Part shown: piece by piece, positions 24,084 to 34,379 of the stretch | How positions within the stretch are numbered: the stretch's first letter is position 1 | Layout of the letters: every line of letters starts with the position of its first letter | NCBI RefSeq assembly: GCF_014651015.1 | Contig: NZ_BMWB01000027.1 | Location: forward strand, 19,956-83,955 | Direction of reading: 5' to 3' | DNA: 64,000 bases | Origin: Streptomyces xantholiticus | GTDB lineage: Bacteria; Actinomycetota; Actinomycetes; Streptomycetales; Streptomycetaceae | Position numbers and translations under genes: made by a program | The notes under the pieces: generated by a model | Told to the model about the DNA's origin: nothing | The model's input: the letters and a program-made list of their open reading frames with translations, nothing else | Database searches by the model: none

Positions 24084-25238
24084 TCAGAGGTCCAGCGCGC
24101 CGATCGTCACCCGTGAGGGCGCCCGGCGCGGCCGGGCGGCGCGGGCGGCGAACTCGGTGCCGCGCAGCACCCGGGCCACGTTCGACCAGGTCAGGTTGGT
24201 GATATCCGATTCGGGCCAGCCTCGTTCGAGGAGCTCGGCGATCATCCGTGGCATACAGGAGACGTCCTGCAGCCCGGCCGCGTGCGCGGCGCCCGTGTCG
24301 TGGGCGCCGCTGAGCGCGACGGACCCGGGCCCGGCGATCTCGCGGATGCGGTCCAGTCGGTCGGCGGTCTCGGCGAGCGTGCCGGGCGTGCACATCACCA
24401 TGCAGACGCCGTTGTTCGTCCGCAGCCCACGCAGTACGTCGTCGGGCAGCGGCTCGACCTGGTGCGAGAGGAGCACCGGGGCCCTGGTGACGCCGAAGGT
24501 GCGGCGCATGGTGTCGGGCGAGCAGCCGGAGAGGTCCACGAGGACGCCGAGCCGGTTCATCTCGCGGACCATCTCATGGCCGAAGGGCGTGAGACCGCTG
24601 TTCCGCGTCCAGCGGCTGCCCGCGAGGGACACGCTGCGGACGCCGAGTGTGTACATGGCGCGCAGGGCGGCGAGCGAGTCGCCGAGCGCCGGGCCCGCCA
24701 TCGGGCCGAGGAGTACGGAGATCCGCCCGCAGTTGCGGGTGTCGACGACGTCGTCGGCGCTGAGTGCGAGCCGTAGGCCCTCGGGGCACACGGCCACCGT
24801 GGCCCGTACCAGGTCGATCAGTTCCAGCGTCGCGCCGAGCGAGGGGGCGTCGGCCCTGTCGGCGGTTTCCTGAAGGGACCAGAACTGCGCGCCGATCCCG
24901 CCCCGCCGCAGCCGGGGGACGTCGGTCTCCAGCAGGCTCTCGCCGGCTTCGAGGTCGTACCAGTGCATGCTCCGCAGCACGGGAGCGAGACCGTTGTAAC
25001 CGTCGATCAGCGGATGGCTGCGCAGGAGCTCCTTGGCACGGGCGAGCGGCTCGACAGGAGGGATCGCGGGGGCCGCGGGCTCCGGATCCGGCGGCGGCTC
25101 CGTCGCGGCGGCCGCGAGCTCCGGGTCGGGCGGCGGCTCCGTCGCGGCGGCCGCGAGCGCGTCGAGGTCGTCGTCGAGGTCGTCGAGGTCGCCCAGGTCG
25201 ACGGTGGTGACGGGCGAGGCGTTCTGCGGATCTGCCAT
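24084..25238 (-). CDS. M19 membrane dipeptidase paralogue, likely catalytically dead
   Basis: A 384-residue protein clearly homologous over its length to the upstream M19 dipeptidase, but the active site has gone. The zinc-binding DGHND of the family is DGYNG here, GAEGG (bridging Glu) is GPMAG, DLSH is DLSG, and the GGDFDG Asp region is SGAHDTG; only the SH of LLSHQV remains. N-terminal residues ~1-60 are an Asp/Ala/Pro-rich extension with two TEPPPDPE repeats not found in the paralogue. The fold-defining core (TPFGHEMVREMNRLGVLVDLS) is intact and codon bias is normal, so it appears to be maintained as a non-enzymatic pseudoenzyme. ATG 25238. Confidence 0.88.
   Translation of the reverse strand: MADPQNASPVTTVDLGDLDDLDDDLDALAAAATEPPPDPELAAAATEPPPDPEPAAPAIPPVEPLARAKELLRSHPLIDGYNGLAPVLRSMHWYDLEAGESLLETDVPRLRRGGIGAQFWSLQETADRADAPSLGATLELIDLVRATVAVCPEGLRLALSADDVVDTRNCGRISVLLGPMAGPALGDSLAALRAMYTLGVRSVSLAGSRWTRNSGLTPFGHEMVREMNRLGVLVDLSGCSPDTMRRTFGVTRAPVLLSHQVEPLPDDVLRGLRTNNGVCMVMCTPGTLAETADRLDRIREIAGPGSVALSGAHDTGAAHAAGLQDVSCMPRMIAELLERGWPESDITNLTWSNVARVLRGTEFAARAARPRRAPSRVTIGALDL
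25091..25158. repeat. 39-bp-period direct repeat in the M19 paralogue
   Basis: Two 29-bp identical segments (25091-25119 and 25130-25158) encode the repeated AAAATEPPPDPE stretch of the N-terminal extension. Confidence 0.75.
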
Positions 25239-25320
25239 GTGCTGCTCCGGTTCGCCGACATGTGCCGTTACGCCAACCGTGGCACGGGAGCAGAGGGGGG
25301 TCTCGGCGGGTGGGGCGTTC

Positions 25321-25350
25321 GGGGTACGCGGCCAGGGAGCCGCGTACCCC
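25321..25350 (-). terminator. Terminator between the two dipeptidase genes
   Basis: A perfect 12-bp stem (25321-25332 with 25339-25350) and 6-nt loop, located 9 bp beyond the stop of the active dipeptidase. The two paralogues are therefore probably not one simple operon. Confidence 0.82.
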
Positions 25351-25358
25351 GGGGCGGC

Positions 25359-26558
25359 TCAGACCGTGTCGAGCTCGCCGATCGTCACGTTGGACGGGCC
25401 GCGGGTGGTCTGCAGGTCGGCGGCCACGTCCTCGGCGGCCCGCAGCGCACGGACCGCGTTCTGCCAGGTCAGCTTCGCCAGGTCGGCATCCGACCAGCCG
25501 CGGCGCAGCAGCTCCGCGATCAGGTTCGGGTAACCGGCGACGTCCTCCAGGCCGGCCGGGGTGAAGGCCGTCCCGTCGAAGTCGCCGCCGATGCCGATGT
25601 GGTCGATGCCGGCGACCTCGCGCATGTGGTCGAGGTGGTCGGCGACCGTTGCGGCGGTGGGGACCGGCCGTGGGTTCGCCGCCTCGAACGCCTCGTGGAT
25701 CTTCATCGCCTCGGCCGTGGTGTCCAGATGGTGCAGGCCGTGGGCGCGCATGTTCTCGTCCGCGGCGTGGGTCCACTCGACGGCCGCGGGGAGGATGAAC
25801 TTCGGCACGAACGTCGCCATGGCCACGCCGCCGTTGGCGGGCAGCAGGGCCAGCACGTCGTCGGGGATGTTGCGCGGGTGGTCGCAGACCGCCCGCGACG
25901 ACGAGTGCGAGAAGATCACCGGCGCGACGGAGGTGGCGAGCGCATGGCGCATCGTCGTCTCCGCGACGTGCGAGAGGTCGACGAGCATGCCGATGCGGTT
26001 CATCTCGCGGACGACCTCGTGACCGAAGGCCGAGAGGCCGCCGACGCGGGGCTCGTCGGTCGCGGAGTCCGCCCAGGCGATGTTGTCGTTGTGCGTGAGC
26101 GTCATGTAGCGCACGCCCAGGGCGTAGAGGGCGCGCAGGGTGGCGAGCGAGTTGTTGATGGAGTGGCCGCCCTCGGCACCCATGAGCGAGGCGATCCTGC
26201 CCTCGTCGCGGGCGATCTCCATGTCCTCCGCGCTCAGGGCGCGCGCCAGGTCGGCGGGGTAGCGCTCGAGGAGCTGGTCGACGATGTCGATCTGTTCCAG
26301 GGTCGCGCTCACCGCCGTGTCGCCCGCCATGTCGCTGCGGACGTAGACGGACCAGAACTGGGCACCGACACCGCCGCTGCGCAGCCGCGGGATGTCGGTG
26401 TGCAGCCGGCCCTTCTGGTCCGCCCCGATGTCCATGCGGTCGAGGTCGTACCGGACGTGCTCCCGCAGCGCCCATGGCAGGTCGTTGTGGCCGTCGACGA
26501 CGGGGTGGGCGGCGAGCAGCTCGCGGGCCCGCTGGAGATGATCCGTGGGGGTGTCCAT
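25359..26558 (-). CDS. Membrane dipeptidase (peptidase family M19)
   Basis: A 399-residue binuclear-zinc dipeptidase, expected to cleave dipeptides (L-L or L-D) and some beta-lactams. All family ligands are present: DGHNDLPW (His and Asp), GAEGG (bridging Glu), THNDN (substrate His), DLSHV and FSHSS (His ligands) and GIGGDFDG (Asp). No signal peptide or anchor is seen, so the protein is probably cytoplasmic despite the family name. ATG 26558. It lies 20 bp downstream of purE and may share its transcript. The role in peptide turnover is inferred from the family. Confidence 0.93.
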   Translation of the reverse strand: MDTPTDHLQRARELLAAHPVVDGHNDLPWALREHVRYDLDRMDIGADQKGRLHTDIPRLRSGGVGAQFWSVYVRSDMAGDTAVSATLEQIDIVDQLLERYPADLARALSAEDMEIARDEGRIASLMGAEGGHSINNSLATLRALYALGVRYMTLTHNDNIAWADSATDEPRVGGLSAFGHEVVREMNRIGMLVDLSHVAETTMRHALATSVAPVIFSHSSSRAVCDHPRNIPDDVLALLPANGGVAMATFVPKFILPAAVEWTHAADENMRAHGLHHLDTTAEAMKIHEAFEAANPRPVPTAATVADHLDHMREVAGIDHIGIGGDFDGTAFTPAGLEDVAGYPNLIAELLRRGWSDADLAKLTWQNAVRALRAAEDVAADLQTTRGPSNVTIGELDTV

Positions 26559-26579
26559 TGACTCTTACTTCCCGGCGCC

Positions 26580-27110
26580 CTACTTCCCGAAGCCGAAGGA
26601 CTCCGCACCCGCGACCTTGGCGCGCAGCCGCTTCCCCTTCTCGGTGGCCTGGTCGTTCAGCTCCTGCTGGAACTCCGTCATACGGGCGAACAGCTCGGCG
26701 TCCTGCGTGGCGAGGATCCGGGCGGCCAGCAGCCCGGCGTTGCGCGCGCCGCCGACGGAGACGGTGGCGACGGGCACGCCGGCCGGCATCTGCACGATGG
26801 ACAGCAGGGAGTCCATGCCGTCGAGGTACTTCAGGGGGACCGGGACGCCGATGACCGGCAGCGGCGTGACGGAGGCGAGCATGCCCGGCAGGTGGGCCGC
26901 TCCCCCGGCGCCAGCGATGATCGCCTTGAGGCCGCGGTCCGCGGCCCCCTCGCCGTACGCCACCATCTCGCGCGGCATACGGTGCGCGGAGACCACGTCG
27001 ACCTCGTACGCGATCTCGAACTCGTCGAGCGCCTGTGCGGCCGCCTCCATGACGGGCCAGTCCGAGTCGGACCCCATGACGATGCCGACGACCGGGCTCG
27101 TGCTGTTCAT
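26580..27110 (-). CDS. purE: 5-(carboxyamino)imidazole ribonucleotide mutase PurE
   Basis: A 176-residue class I PurE that rearranges N5-CAIR to CAIR in de novo purine synthesis. The start PVVGIVMGSDSDWPVM is the ribonucleotide-phosphate binding signature, SAHRMPREM holds the catalytic His and Arg, and AGAGGAAHLPGM plus VPVPLKYLDGMDSLLSIVQMPAGVPVATV complete the family pattern. ATG 27110, 5 bp after the purK stop, so purK-purE is an operon. Homo-octameric in characterised relatives. Confidence 0.97.
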   Translation of the reverse strand: MNSTSPVVGIVMGSDSDWPVMEAAAQALDEFEIAYEVDVVSAHRMPREMVAYGEGAADRGLKAIIAGAGGAAHLPGMLASVTPLPVIGVPVPLKYLDGMDSLLSIVQMPAGVPVATVSVGGARNAGLLAARILATQDAELFARMTEFQQELNDQATEKGKRLRAKVAGAESFGFGK

Positions 27111-27115
27111 GTTGC

Positions 27116-28255
27116 TCACTCGGCGATCGTCCCTCGGAGGTAGCCGGCGGCGTGGCGGGCGCGTTCGAGTGCGTCGGCCAGGTCGTCGCCGTATGTGTTG
27201 ACGTGCCCCACCTTGCGGCCGGGCTTCACGTCCTTGCCATACATATGGATCTTGAGCTGCGGGTCCCTGGCCATGCAGTGCAGATAAGCCGCATACATGT
27301 CCGGGTAGTCGCCGCCCAGAACATTGCACATGACAGTCCACCTTGCACGCGGGCGGGGATCGCCCAGCGGCAGGTCCAGCACGGCACGGACGTGATTGGC
27401 GAACTGCGAGGTGACCGCGCCGTCCTGGGTCCAGTGGCCGGAGTTGTGGGGGCGCATCGCGAGTTCGTTGACGAGGATGCGGCCGTCGGTCGTCTCGAAC
27501 AGCTCGACGGCGAGATGGCCGACGACACCGAGCTCCTTGGCGATGCGCAGCGCGAGCTCCTGCGCCTGGCCCGCCAGATCGGGGTCGAGATCCGGCGCGG
27601 GCGCGATCACGGTGTCGCAGACACCGTCGACCTGCCGCGACTCGACGACGGGGTAGGCGACGGCCTGGCCGTGCGGGGAGCGGACGATGTTCGCCGCGAG
27701 CTCGCGCCGGAAGTCGACCTTCTCCTCCGCGAGGACCTGGACGCCCGCCTTGAAGGGGTCCGCCGCGTCGTCTTCGCTGCGGACGAACCAGACGCCCTTG
27801 CCGTCGTAGCCGCCCTGGACCGTCTTCAGGATGACCGGGAAGCCCCCGACCTCCTCGGCGAACGCCGCCGCGTCGGCCGGGTCGGCCACGATGCGGTGGC
27901 GCGGGCAGGGGACGCCGATCTCCATGAGCTTGGCGCGCATCACACCCTTGTTCTGGGCGTGCACCAGGGCGTCGGGCCCGGGCCGGACGTTGATGCCCTG
28001 CGCCTCCAGGGCGCGCAGGTGCTCGTACGGCACATGCTCGTGGTCGAAAGTGATCACGTCACAGCCGCGCGCGAACTCGAGGAGCGTGTCCAGGTCGCGA
28101 TGGTCGCCGACGACGACATCGCTCACCACCTGGGCCGCGGAGTCCTGAGGGGTGTCACTGAGGAGCTTGAACTTCAGGCCGAGGGGGATACCCGCCTCAT
28201 GGGTCATGCGGGCGAGCTGACCGCCGCCGACCATGCCGACTACCGGGAACGTCAC
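27116..28255 (-). CDS. purK: N5-carboxyaminoimidazole ribonucleotide synthase PurK
   Basis: A 379-residue ATP-grasp enzyme joining AIR and bicarbonate to N5-CAIR. It begins VTFPVVGMVGGGQLARM. The ATP-grasp core is TVQGGYDGKGVW and EEKVDFRRELA, with the metal-binding ELFETTDGRILVNELAMRPHNSGHWT at the end. GTG 28255 matches the usual N-terminus of Streptomyces PurK. A TTG at 28309 would add 18 poorly conserved residues. Neither start has an ideally spaced ribosome site. Coupled to purE downstream and divergent from gtrA. Confidence 0.96.
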   Translation of the reverse strand: MTFPVVGMVGGGQLARMTHEAGIPLGLKFKLLSDTPQDSAAQVVSDVVVGDHRDLDTLLEFARGCDVITFDHEHVPYEHLRALEAQGINVRPGPDALVHAQNKGVMRAKLMEIGVPCPRHRIVADPADAAAFAEEVGGFPVILKTVQGGYDGKGVWFVRSEDDAADPFKAGVQVLAEEKVDFRRELAANIVRSPHGQAVAYPVVESRQVDGVCDTVIAPAPDLDPDLAGQAQELALRIAKELGVVGHLAVELFETTDGRILVNELAMRPHNSGHWTQDGAVTSQFANHVRAVLDLPLGDPRPRARWTVMCNVLGGDYPDMYAAYLHCMARDPQLKIHMYGKDVKPGRKVGHVNTYGDDLADALERARHAAGYLRGTIAE

Positions 28256-28420
28256 TCTCCTAGGGTATCCGCCCAGTCGGCGGGCCCTTGCTTCCGTATG
28301 TTCCGACAATCCTCCGCACCATGCGTCCCGCCGTTCTCATCGCCCACAGGCAGCGCAGAGAGCCGCTGGTTAGCATGACGGAGACGACACATGCCGATCT
28401 GATGAGGCTGGGCTCTCACT

Positions 28421-28936
28421 ATGAGTGAACGAGGCGGAAGGCTGCGCGGGCAGCTGCACCAGCTCATCCGGGAGGTGGCCAAGTTCGGCGCGGTCGGCGG
28501 GGCGGGGCTGCTGGTCAATCTCGCGGTCTTCAATCTCGTACGGCACCTCACCGAGATCCCGGTCGTACGGGCCTCGATCCTGGCCACGATCGTGGCGATC
28601 GCCTTCAACTACGTGGGCTTCCGCTACTTCACCTACCGGGATCGCGACAAGAGCGGCCGCACCCGTGAGCTGACACTGTTCCTGCTGTTCAGCGCCGTCG
28701 GCCTGGTGATCGAGAACGGTGTCCTCTACACGGCCACGTACGGCTTCGGCTGGGACACCCCGCTGCAGAGCAACATCTTCAAGTTCCTCGGGATCGGCGT
28801 CGCGACGCTGTTCCGGTTCTGGTCGTACCGCACCTGGGTGTTCCGGGCGCTGCCCGCGCGGGACGTCGCGCAGAACGCCGCATCGGTCCTCGAGCAGCGC
28901 CGGCCGGAGCCGGTGCGGGACCGCGTCGGCCGCTGA
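28421..28936 (+). CDS. GtrA family membrane protein
   Basis: A 171-residue GtrA-like protein with four predicted transmembrane helices (around residues 20-42, 50-70, 86-106 and 120-140). Family marks are KFGAVGGAGLLVNLAVFNL, FNYVGFRYFTYRDRD and the final FRFWSYRTWVF. GtrA proteins are thought to help translocate polyprenyl-linked sugars for glycosylation of surface polymers, so this one may work with the region's glycosyltransferases and LCP proteins, but no partner is adjacent. ATG 28421. Convergent with the sensor kinase gene, 9 bp between stops. Confidence 0.9.
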   Translation: MSERGGRLRGQLHQLIREVAKFGAVGGAGLLVNLAVFNLVRHLTEIPVVRASILATIVAIAFNYVGFRYFTYRDRDKSGRTRELTLFLLFSAVGLVIENGVLYTATYGFGWDTPLQSNIFKFLGIGVATLFRFWSYRTWVFRALPARDVAQNAASVLEQRRPEPVRDRVGR

Positions 28937-28945
28937 CACCGGGGA

Positions 28946-30211
28946 TCATCTGACCGTCGGCTTCTCGTCCTTGCGTTTCTTGGCCACCCGGCTCAGGAAG
29001 AGCGCGAAGACCGGCGGATGCAGCTGGAGCAGTTCCAGCCGGCCGCCGTCCGCCTCCGCCAGGTCCCGCGCGACCGCCAGTCCGATGCCGGTCGAGTTGC
29101 GGCCGCTGATGGCCCGCTCGAAGATCCGCGCCCCGAGATCGGCCGACACGCCGGGCCCTTCGTCCGTCACCTCCACCACCGCCTGGTTGCCGGTGACCCT
29201 GGTGCGCACGGCGATGGTGCCGCCGCCGTGCATGAGCGAGTTCTCGATCAGCGCCGCGAGCACCTGGGCCACCGCGCCGGGCGTGCCGACCGCCCGCATC
29301 CCCTGACGGCCCGAGCAGACGATGGCCCGGCCGGCGCTCCGGCAGACCGGGCGCCACTCCTCGAGCTGCTGCTTGACCACCTCGTCCAGGTCGAACACGA
29401 CGGCAGAGCCGGTTCGCGGGTCGCGCGAGTTCGTCAACAGCCGCTGGACGACGTCCGTGAGCCGTTCCACCTGGGTGAGGGCGATACTCGCCTCCTCCTT
29501 CACGGTCTCCAGGTCCTCGGTGACCGTGATCTCCTCCAGCCGCATGGACAGCGCGGTCAGCGGCGTACGGAGCTGGTGCGAGGCGTCCGCCGCAAGCCGC
29601 CGCTCCGCGGTCAGCATCCGGGCGATCCGCTCGGCGCTGGCGTCGAGCACATCGGCGACCCGGTCCAGCTCGGGCACGCCGTATCGGCGGTGGCGGGGCC
29701 GCGGGTCGCCGGAGCCCAGTCGTTCCGCGGTCTCCGCGAGGTCGGTGAGCGGTGAGCCGAGCCGGTTGGCCTGCCGTACGGCGAGCAGCACGGCCGCGAC
29801 GACGGCGAGCAGCGCGACCGCGCCGATGATCAGCAGGGACCGGCCCACCTCGCGGGTCACCGACGAGTGGGACTCCTCCACGGTGACCGTGATGTTCGGC
29901 TCGCCCTCCGCCGTGCCGCGGATGACGCTGCCGGAGGGCGGCTCACCGATCTCGATGGGGCCCCGGCCGGGAATGCGGATCACGGCGTGGCGGGTGATGT
30001 CTCCCTGCTCGGCGAGGATGTCCGGGTTGACCGGCTCGCCACCGACAAGCCGGCTCTCGACGATGCTGACCAGGCGCAGGGCGTCGGAGTCCACGCTCTC
30101 CTGGGCGCTGCTGGTGATGGTGCGGGTCTCGACGAGCACGAGGGACACGCCGAAGACGGCGATGACGACGAGAACCACGGCGAGCGTGGAAGTGATCAGA
30201 CGGCGGCGCAT
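28946..30211 (-). CDS. Two-component sensor histidine kinase
   Basis: A 421-residue membrane kinase. TM1 at ~5-27 and TM2 at ~124-145 enclose a ~95-residue extracellular sensor domain. HAMP follows (LGSPLTDLAETAERLGSGD), then the dimerisation/phosphoacceptor box DASHQLRTPLTAL (His near residue 207), an N-box (ALIENSLMHGGG), G1 (DEGPGV) and G2 (GRNSTGIGLAVARDLAEADGG). Its N-box His and Gly-rich lid are of the PhoR/TrcS-like class. The start is ATG 30211, 21 bp after the response-regulator stop, so the pair is cotranscribed. Signal unknown. Confidence 0.94.
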   Translation of the reverse strand: MRRRLITSTLAVVLVVIAVFGVSLVLVETRTITSSAQESVDSDALRLVSIVESRLVGGEPVNPDILAEQGDITRHAVIRIPGRGPIEIGEPPSGSVIRGTAEGEPNITVTVEESHSSVTREVGRSLLIIGAVALLAVVAAVLLAVRQANRLGSPLTDLAETAERLGSGDPRPRHRRYGVPELDRVADVLDASAERIARMLTAERRLAADASHQLRTPLTALSMRLEEITVTEDLETVKEEASIALTQVERLTDVVQRLLTNSRDPRTGSAVVFDLDEVVKQQLEEWRPVCRSAGRAIVCSGRQGMRAVGTPGAVAQVLAALIENSLMHGGGTIAVRTRVTGNQAVVEVTDEGPGVSADLGARIFERAISGRNSTGIGLAVARDLAEADGGRLELLQLHPPVFALFLSRVAKKRKDEKPTVR

Positions 30212-30232
30212 GGTGCCCGGGTTTCCTGGGTG

Positions 30233-30910
30233 TCAGGACTTCTCGAAGCGGAAGCCGACGCCGCGGACGGTGGCGATGTAGCGGGGGTTCGCGGCGTCGT
30301 CGCCGAGCTTCTTGCGCAGCCAGGAGATGTGCATGTCGAGGGTCTTGGTGGACGACCACCAGGTGGTGTCCCAGACCTCGCGCATCAGCTGCTCACGGGT
30401 GACGACCCGGCCGGCGTCCCTCACCAGGACGCGCAACAGGTCGAACTCCTTCGCCGTCAGCTGCAGTTCCTCGTCACCCATCCAGGCACGGTGCGACTCG
30501 ACGTCGATCCGGACGCCGTGCGTGGCGGGCGCCGGGGTGGGCTCGGTGGCGCCGCGCCGCAGCAGGGCCCGGACCCGGGCCAGCAGTTCGGCGAGGCGGA
30601 ACGGCTTGGTGACGTAGTCGTCGGCGCCCGCGTCGAGACCGACAACGGTGTCCACCTCGTCGGCTCGTGCGGTGAGCACCAGGATCGGGATCGTGTGCCC
30701 CTCGGCGCGCAGCCGGCGGGCGACCTCCAGACCGTCCATGTCGGGCAGCCCGAGATCCAGCACGACCAGATCCACACCGCCCGCCAGTCCCGCGTCGAGC
30801 GCGGTCGGGCCGTCCTCGCGTACCTCCACCTCGTATCCCTCCCGGCGCAGGGCGCGGGCCAGCGGTTCCGAGATGGATGCGTCGTCCTCGGCGAGCAGTA
30901 CACGGGTCAT
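30233..30910 (-). CDS. OmpR/PhoB-type response regulator
   Basis: A 225-residue regulator. Receiver residues ~1-118 include the acidic pair EDD, the phospho-acceptor Asp in VVLDLGLPDMDG and the Lys in DDYVTKPF. The winged-helix trans-activation domain (~128-222) includes LTAKEFDLLRVLVRDAGRVVTREQL and the recognition helix TLDMHISWLRKKLG, ending RGVGFRFE. It is the first gene of the RR-HK operon on the minus strand. Target genes cannot be deduced; the peptide transporter lies divergently 485 bp away. Confidence 0.95.
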   Translation of the reverse strand: MTRVLLAEDDASISEPLARALRREGYEVEVREDGPTALDAGLAGGVDLVVLDLGLPDMDGLEVARRLRAEGHTIPILVLTARADEVDTVVGLDAGADDYVTKPFRLAELLARVRALLRRGATEPTPAPATHGVRIDVESHRAWMGDEELQLTAKEFDLLRVLVRDAGRVVTREQLMREVWDTTWWSSTKTLDMHISWLRKKLGDDAANPRYIATVRGVGFRFEKS

Positions 30911-31395
30911 GGGGTGATGGTAGTCCGCGGGGGGCCGCCCTCGTGGCTTGATCGTGAGGGCTTGCAGCTGTGGGATGGGATCCTGAGGAGCACCTTCGAT
31001 TCAGGTGATACTGCCCCCTATTCACCTGTGATCCGAACCTCAAGTCCCTTCATATGCCGCACTGTCATGGCGTATGGTGGCGAGACGCCTGTAGTACAAC
31101 TCAGGGACCTTTGGCTGCCATGCGCACCAGAGGTCTCTTTTCTGTGCAAAGGTCGGCTCGGTACCGCTCCATCCGTTTCGAGCCCGACCTGACGCAGTGA
31201 ATGACCTGTTGGCCGGGCTCCGGGTGCGAGACAGCGTCCGGGGCGTGGATCCCGGTGCGGACCGTTCCAGCCTCCGAATCCCACGGAGGAGCCCCCGAGA
31301 GGCGTGGGGGTGGACCGCCGTACCGGTGCCGGCCTCCCCCCACCGGGCGCGTACCGCTCACGAAGCACCGCGTCCCGAGCAAACAAGGATCGACC
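30911..31395. promoter_or_regulatory. 485-bp divergent intergenic region with inverted repeat
   Basis: No supported gene. It must hold promoters for the response-regulator operon and the peptide transporter. A perfect 7-bp inverted repeat, CAGGTGA (31002-31008) and TCACCTG (31022-31028), is separated by 13 nt; its centre-to-centre distance of about two helical turns suits a dimeric regulator. The region 31020-31180 is AT-richer than the surroundings. Confidence 0.45.
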
Positions 31396-32916
<1,521 letters not shown>

Positions 32917-32941
32917 CGCGCCGCGCTCCGCAGGCCTCGGA

Positions 32942-32974
32942 GGGCCGCCGCACCGGGTTCGGTGCGGCGGGCCC
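32942..32974 (+). terminator. Terminator after the peptide transporter
   Basis: GGGCCGCCGCACC (32942-32954) pairs with 32961-32974 (one bulged G) around a 6-nt loop, followed by CCCTTTG. It is 26 bp past the stop and 20 bp before the convergent surface-protein stop. Confidence 0.82.
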
Positions 32975-32993
32975 TTTGCCGTTGGCCGGTCCG

Positions 32994-34379
32994 TCAGCGG
33001 GTGCCGCGCAGACGCTGCCACGGGGTGAAGGTGAACACCGCGCCGCCGAGCAGGATCACCGTGCCGGCGACGAGGGCCAGGGCGTGGAGGTCGCCGGTGT
33101 CCTCGGCGCCGGTCTCGGCGAGGCCGCCGGAGGTGCCGCCGGTTCCGCCCGTTCCGCCCGACGTTCCGCCGGATGCGGTGCCGCCACCGGTGCTCGTGCC
33201 GCCCGGCGCGCCGCCCGGCTGGGCCGCCGTGTCGAGCTCCAGGGAGACCGGCACGTCGGCGGGCGGGGTGCAGGTCGTGGTCGTGCCCAGCGCCTTGACC
33301 GTCAGCACGCCGGGGCTGAGCGTCGCCCTGCCGGACGCGCCGGGCTTGTATGTGCCCGTCAGGTCGGGGATGTCGATGGGGTCGCCGGACTTGATGGGCT
33401 CCTTGTTGGTCGGGCCCTCGACATGGACGAAGCCCTTGTCGGCCCCGCCCAGCTCGACCTCCATCGAGGGCTCGACGGAGTCGGCCGGAATATCGGCAGG
33501 GCTGTCCATCACGGACTTGGAGAACTTCACGGTCAGGTCGTAGTTCCCGCCGTTCTTCCTGGCGTCGATACGGACCGGGGAGACGGCGTTCTTGTCACCG
33601 ATCGGGGTCTTGCAGGCGTACGCGACCTCGACCTCCTTGCCCTGGAAGTCGGTCGGGGCGGGGTCGCCGCCGCCGGTGGTGCCGCCGGAGGAGGTGGTTC
33701 CGCCGGACGTCGTGCCGCCGGAGGTGGTACCACCGTTGCTGCCGCCGGACGTCGTACCGCCGTTGCTGCCGCCGGAGGTCGTACCGCCGGACGTCGTGCC
33801 CCCCGAACTCGTACCGCCGGAGGTGCCGCCTCCGCCGTCCTTCACCTTGATCCTCGCGCCGGCCTGGATCGTCTCCTTCGGCGAGCACCTGGTGTCCGTC
33901 GAGATCGGCTTCGAGACGTTGATGCCGTACGCGCCCGGCGTCAGCGTCACCTCGCCGGCCTTCTCCAGCTTCAGGGTGCCCTTCATGTCGGGCAGGATCA
34001 TCGGACTGTTCTTCGGTATCGGCGGGTTCTGACGCGGGCCCTCCATCTTCAGCTCGCCGCTCGCCGCGCCGCCCAGCGTGATCGTGCCGGTCGGCTTGAC
34101 CGTGTCCTTCTGCAGGTCCAGCACGTCCGGGTTCTTCGAGGCGGCCTGGACGGTCTTCCACACCACCTCGACCTCGTCCCCGACCTTCGCCTCCGCGGGC
34201 GCGGTGATCTGCACCTTGGTGGTGCCCTGCACGGGCGGCAGGCCGGAGATGGGCGGCGGGATGCACTCCGTCGCGTACGAGACCTCGGCGGCCTGGGCGG
34301 GGCTCGCGGCCAGCAGGATCCCCGCGCCGCCGAGCATCAGCGCGACCCCGGCCGCGCTCATCCTCCGTTGCGTACTCAC
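32994..34379 (-). CDS. LAETG-anchored surface protein with two related domains and Gly/Ser/Thr linker
   Basis: A 461-residue exported protein. The signal peptide ends ASPAQA-AE near residue 31. Domain A covers ~32-175, a SGGTT-repeat linker ~178-240, and domain B ~245-385. Domain B is strongly similar to the single domain of the LPQTG protein at 36568 (shared TPIGDKNAVSP, ELGGADKG, DLTGTY and VKALGTTTTCTP). After a second Gly/Thr-rich stretch come LAETG, a hydrophobic helix and a basic tail, the class E-type cell-wall sorting signal used in Streptomyces. The start is GTG 34379, overlapping the preceding stop (GTGA). Last gene of a four-gene operon. Ligand unknown. Confidence 0.82.
   Translation of the reverse strand: MSTQRRMSAAGVALMLGGAGILLAASPAQAAEVSYATECIPPPISGLPPVQGTTKVQITAPAEAKVGDEVEVVWKTVQAASKNPDVLDLQKDTVKPTGTITLGGAASGELKMEGPRQNPPIPKNSPMILPDMKGTLKLEKAGEVTLTPGAYGINVSKPISTDTRCSPKETIQAGARIKVKDGGGGTSGGTSSGGTTSGGTTSGGSNGGTTSGGSNGGTTSGGTTSGGTTSSGGTTGGGDPAPTDFQGKEVEVAYACKTPIGDKNAVSPVRIDARKNGGNYDLTVKFSKSVMDSPADIPADSVEPSMEVELGGADKGFVHVEGPTNKEPIKSGDPIDIPDLTGTYKPGASGRATLSPGVLTVKALGTTTTCTPPADVPVSLELDTAAQPGGAPGGTSTGGGTASGGTSGGTGGTGGTSGGLAETGAEDTGDLHALALVAGTVILLGGAVFTFTPWQRLRGTR
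33670..33835. repeat. Degenerate 15-bp repeats encoding the SGGTT linker
   Basis: About ten imperfect 15-bp units (GTACCGCCGGACGTC-like on the + strand) encode SGGTT/SGGSN pentapeptides. They are in frame and are protein-coding low complexity, not a CRISPR array. Confidence 0.75.

Noticed and set aside
33670..33835. Short regular repeats resembling a CRISPR array
   Set aside because: Units are 15 bp without spacers and encode an in-frame SGGTT linker.
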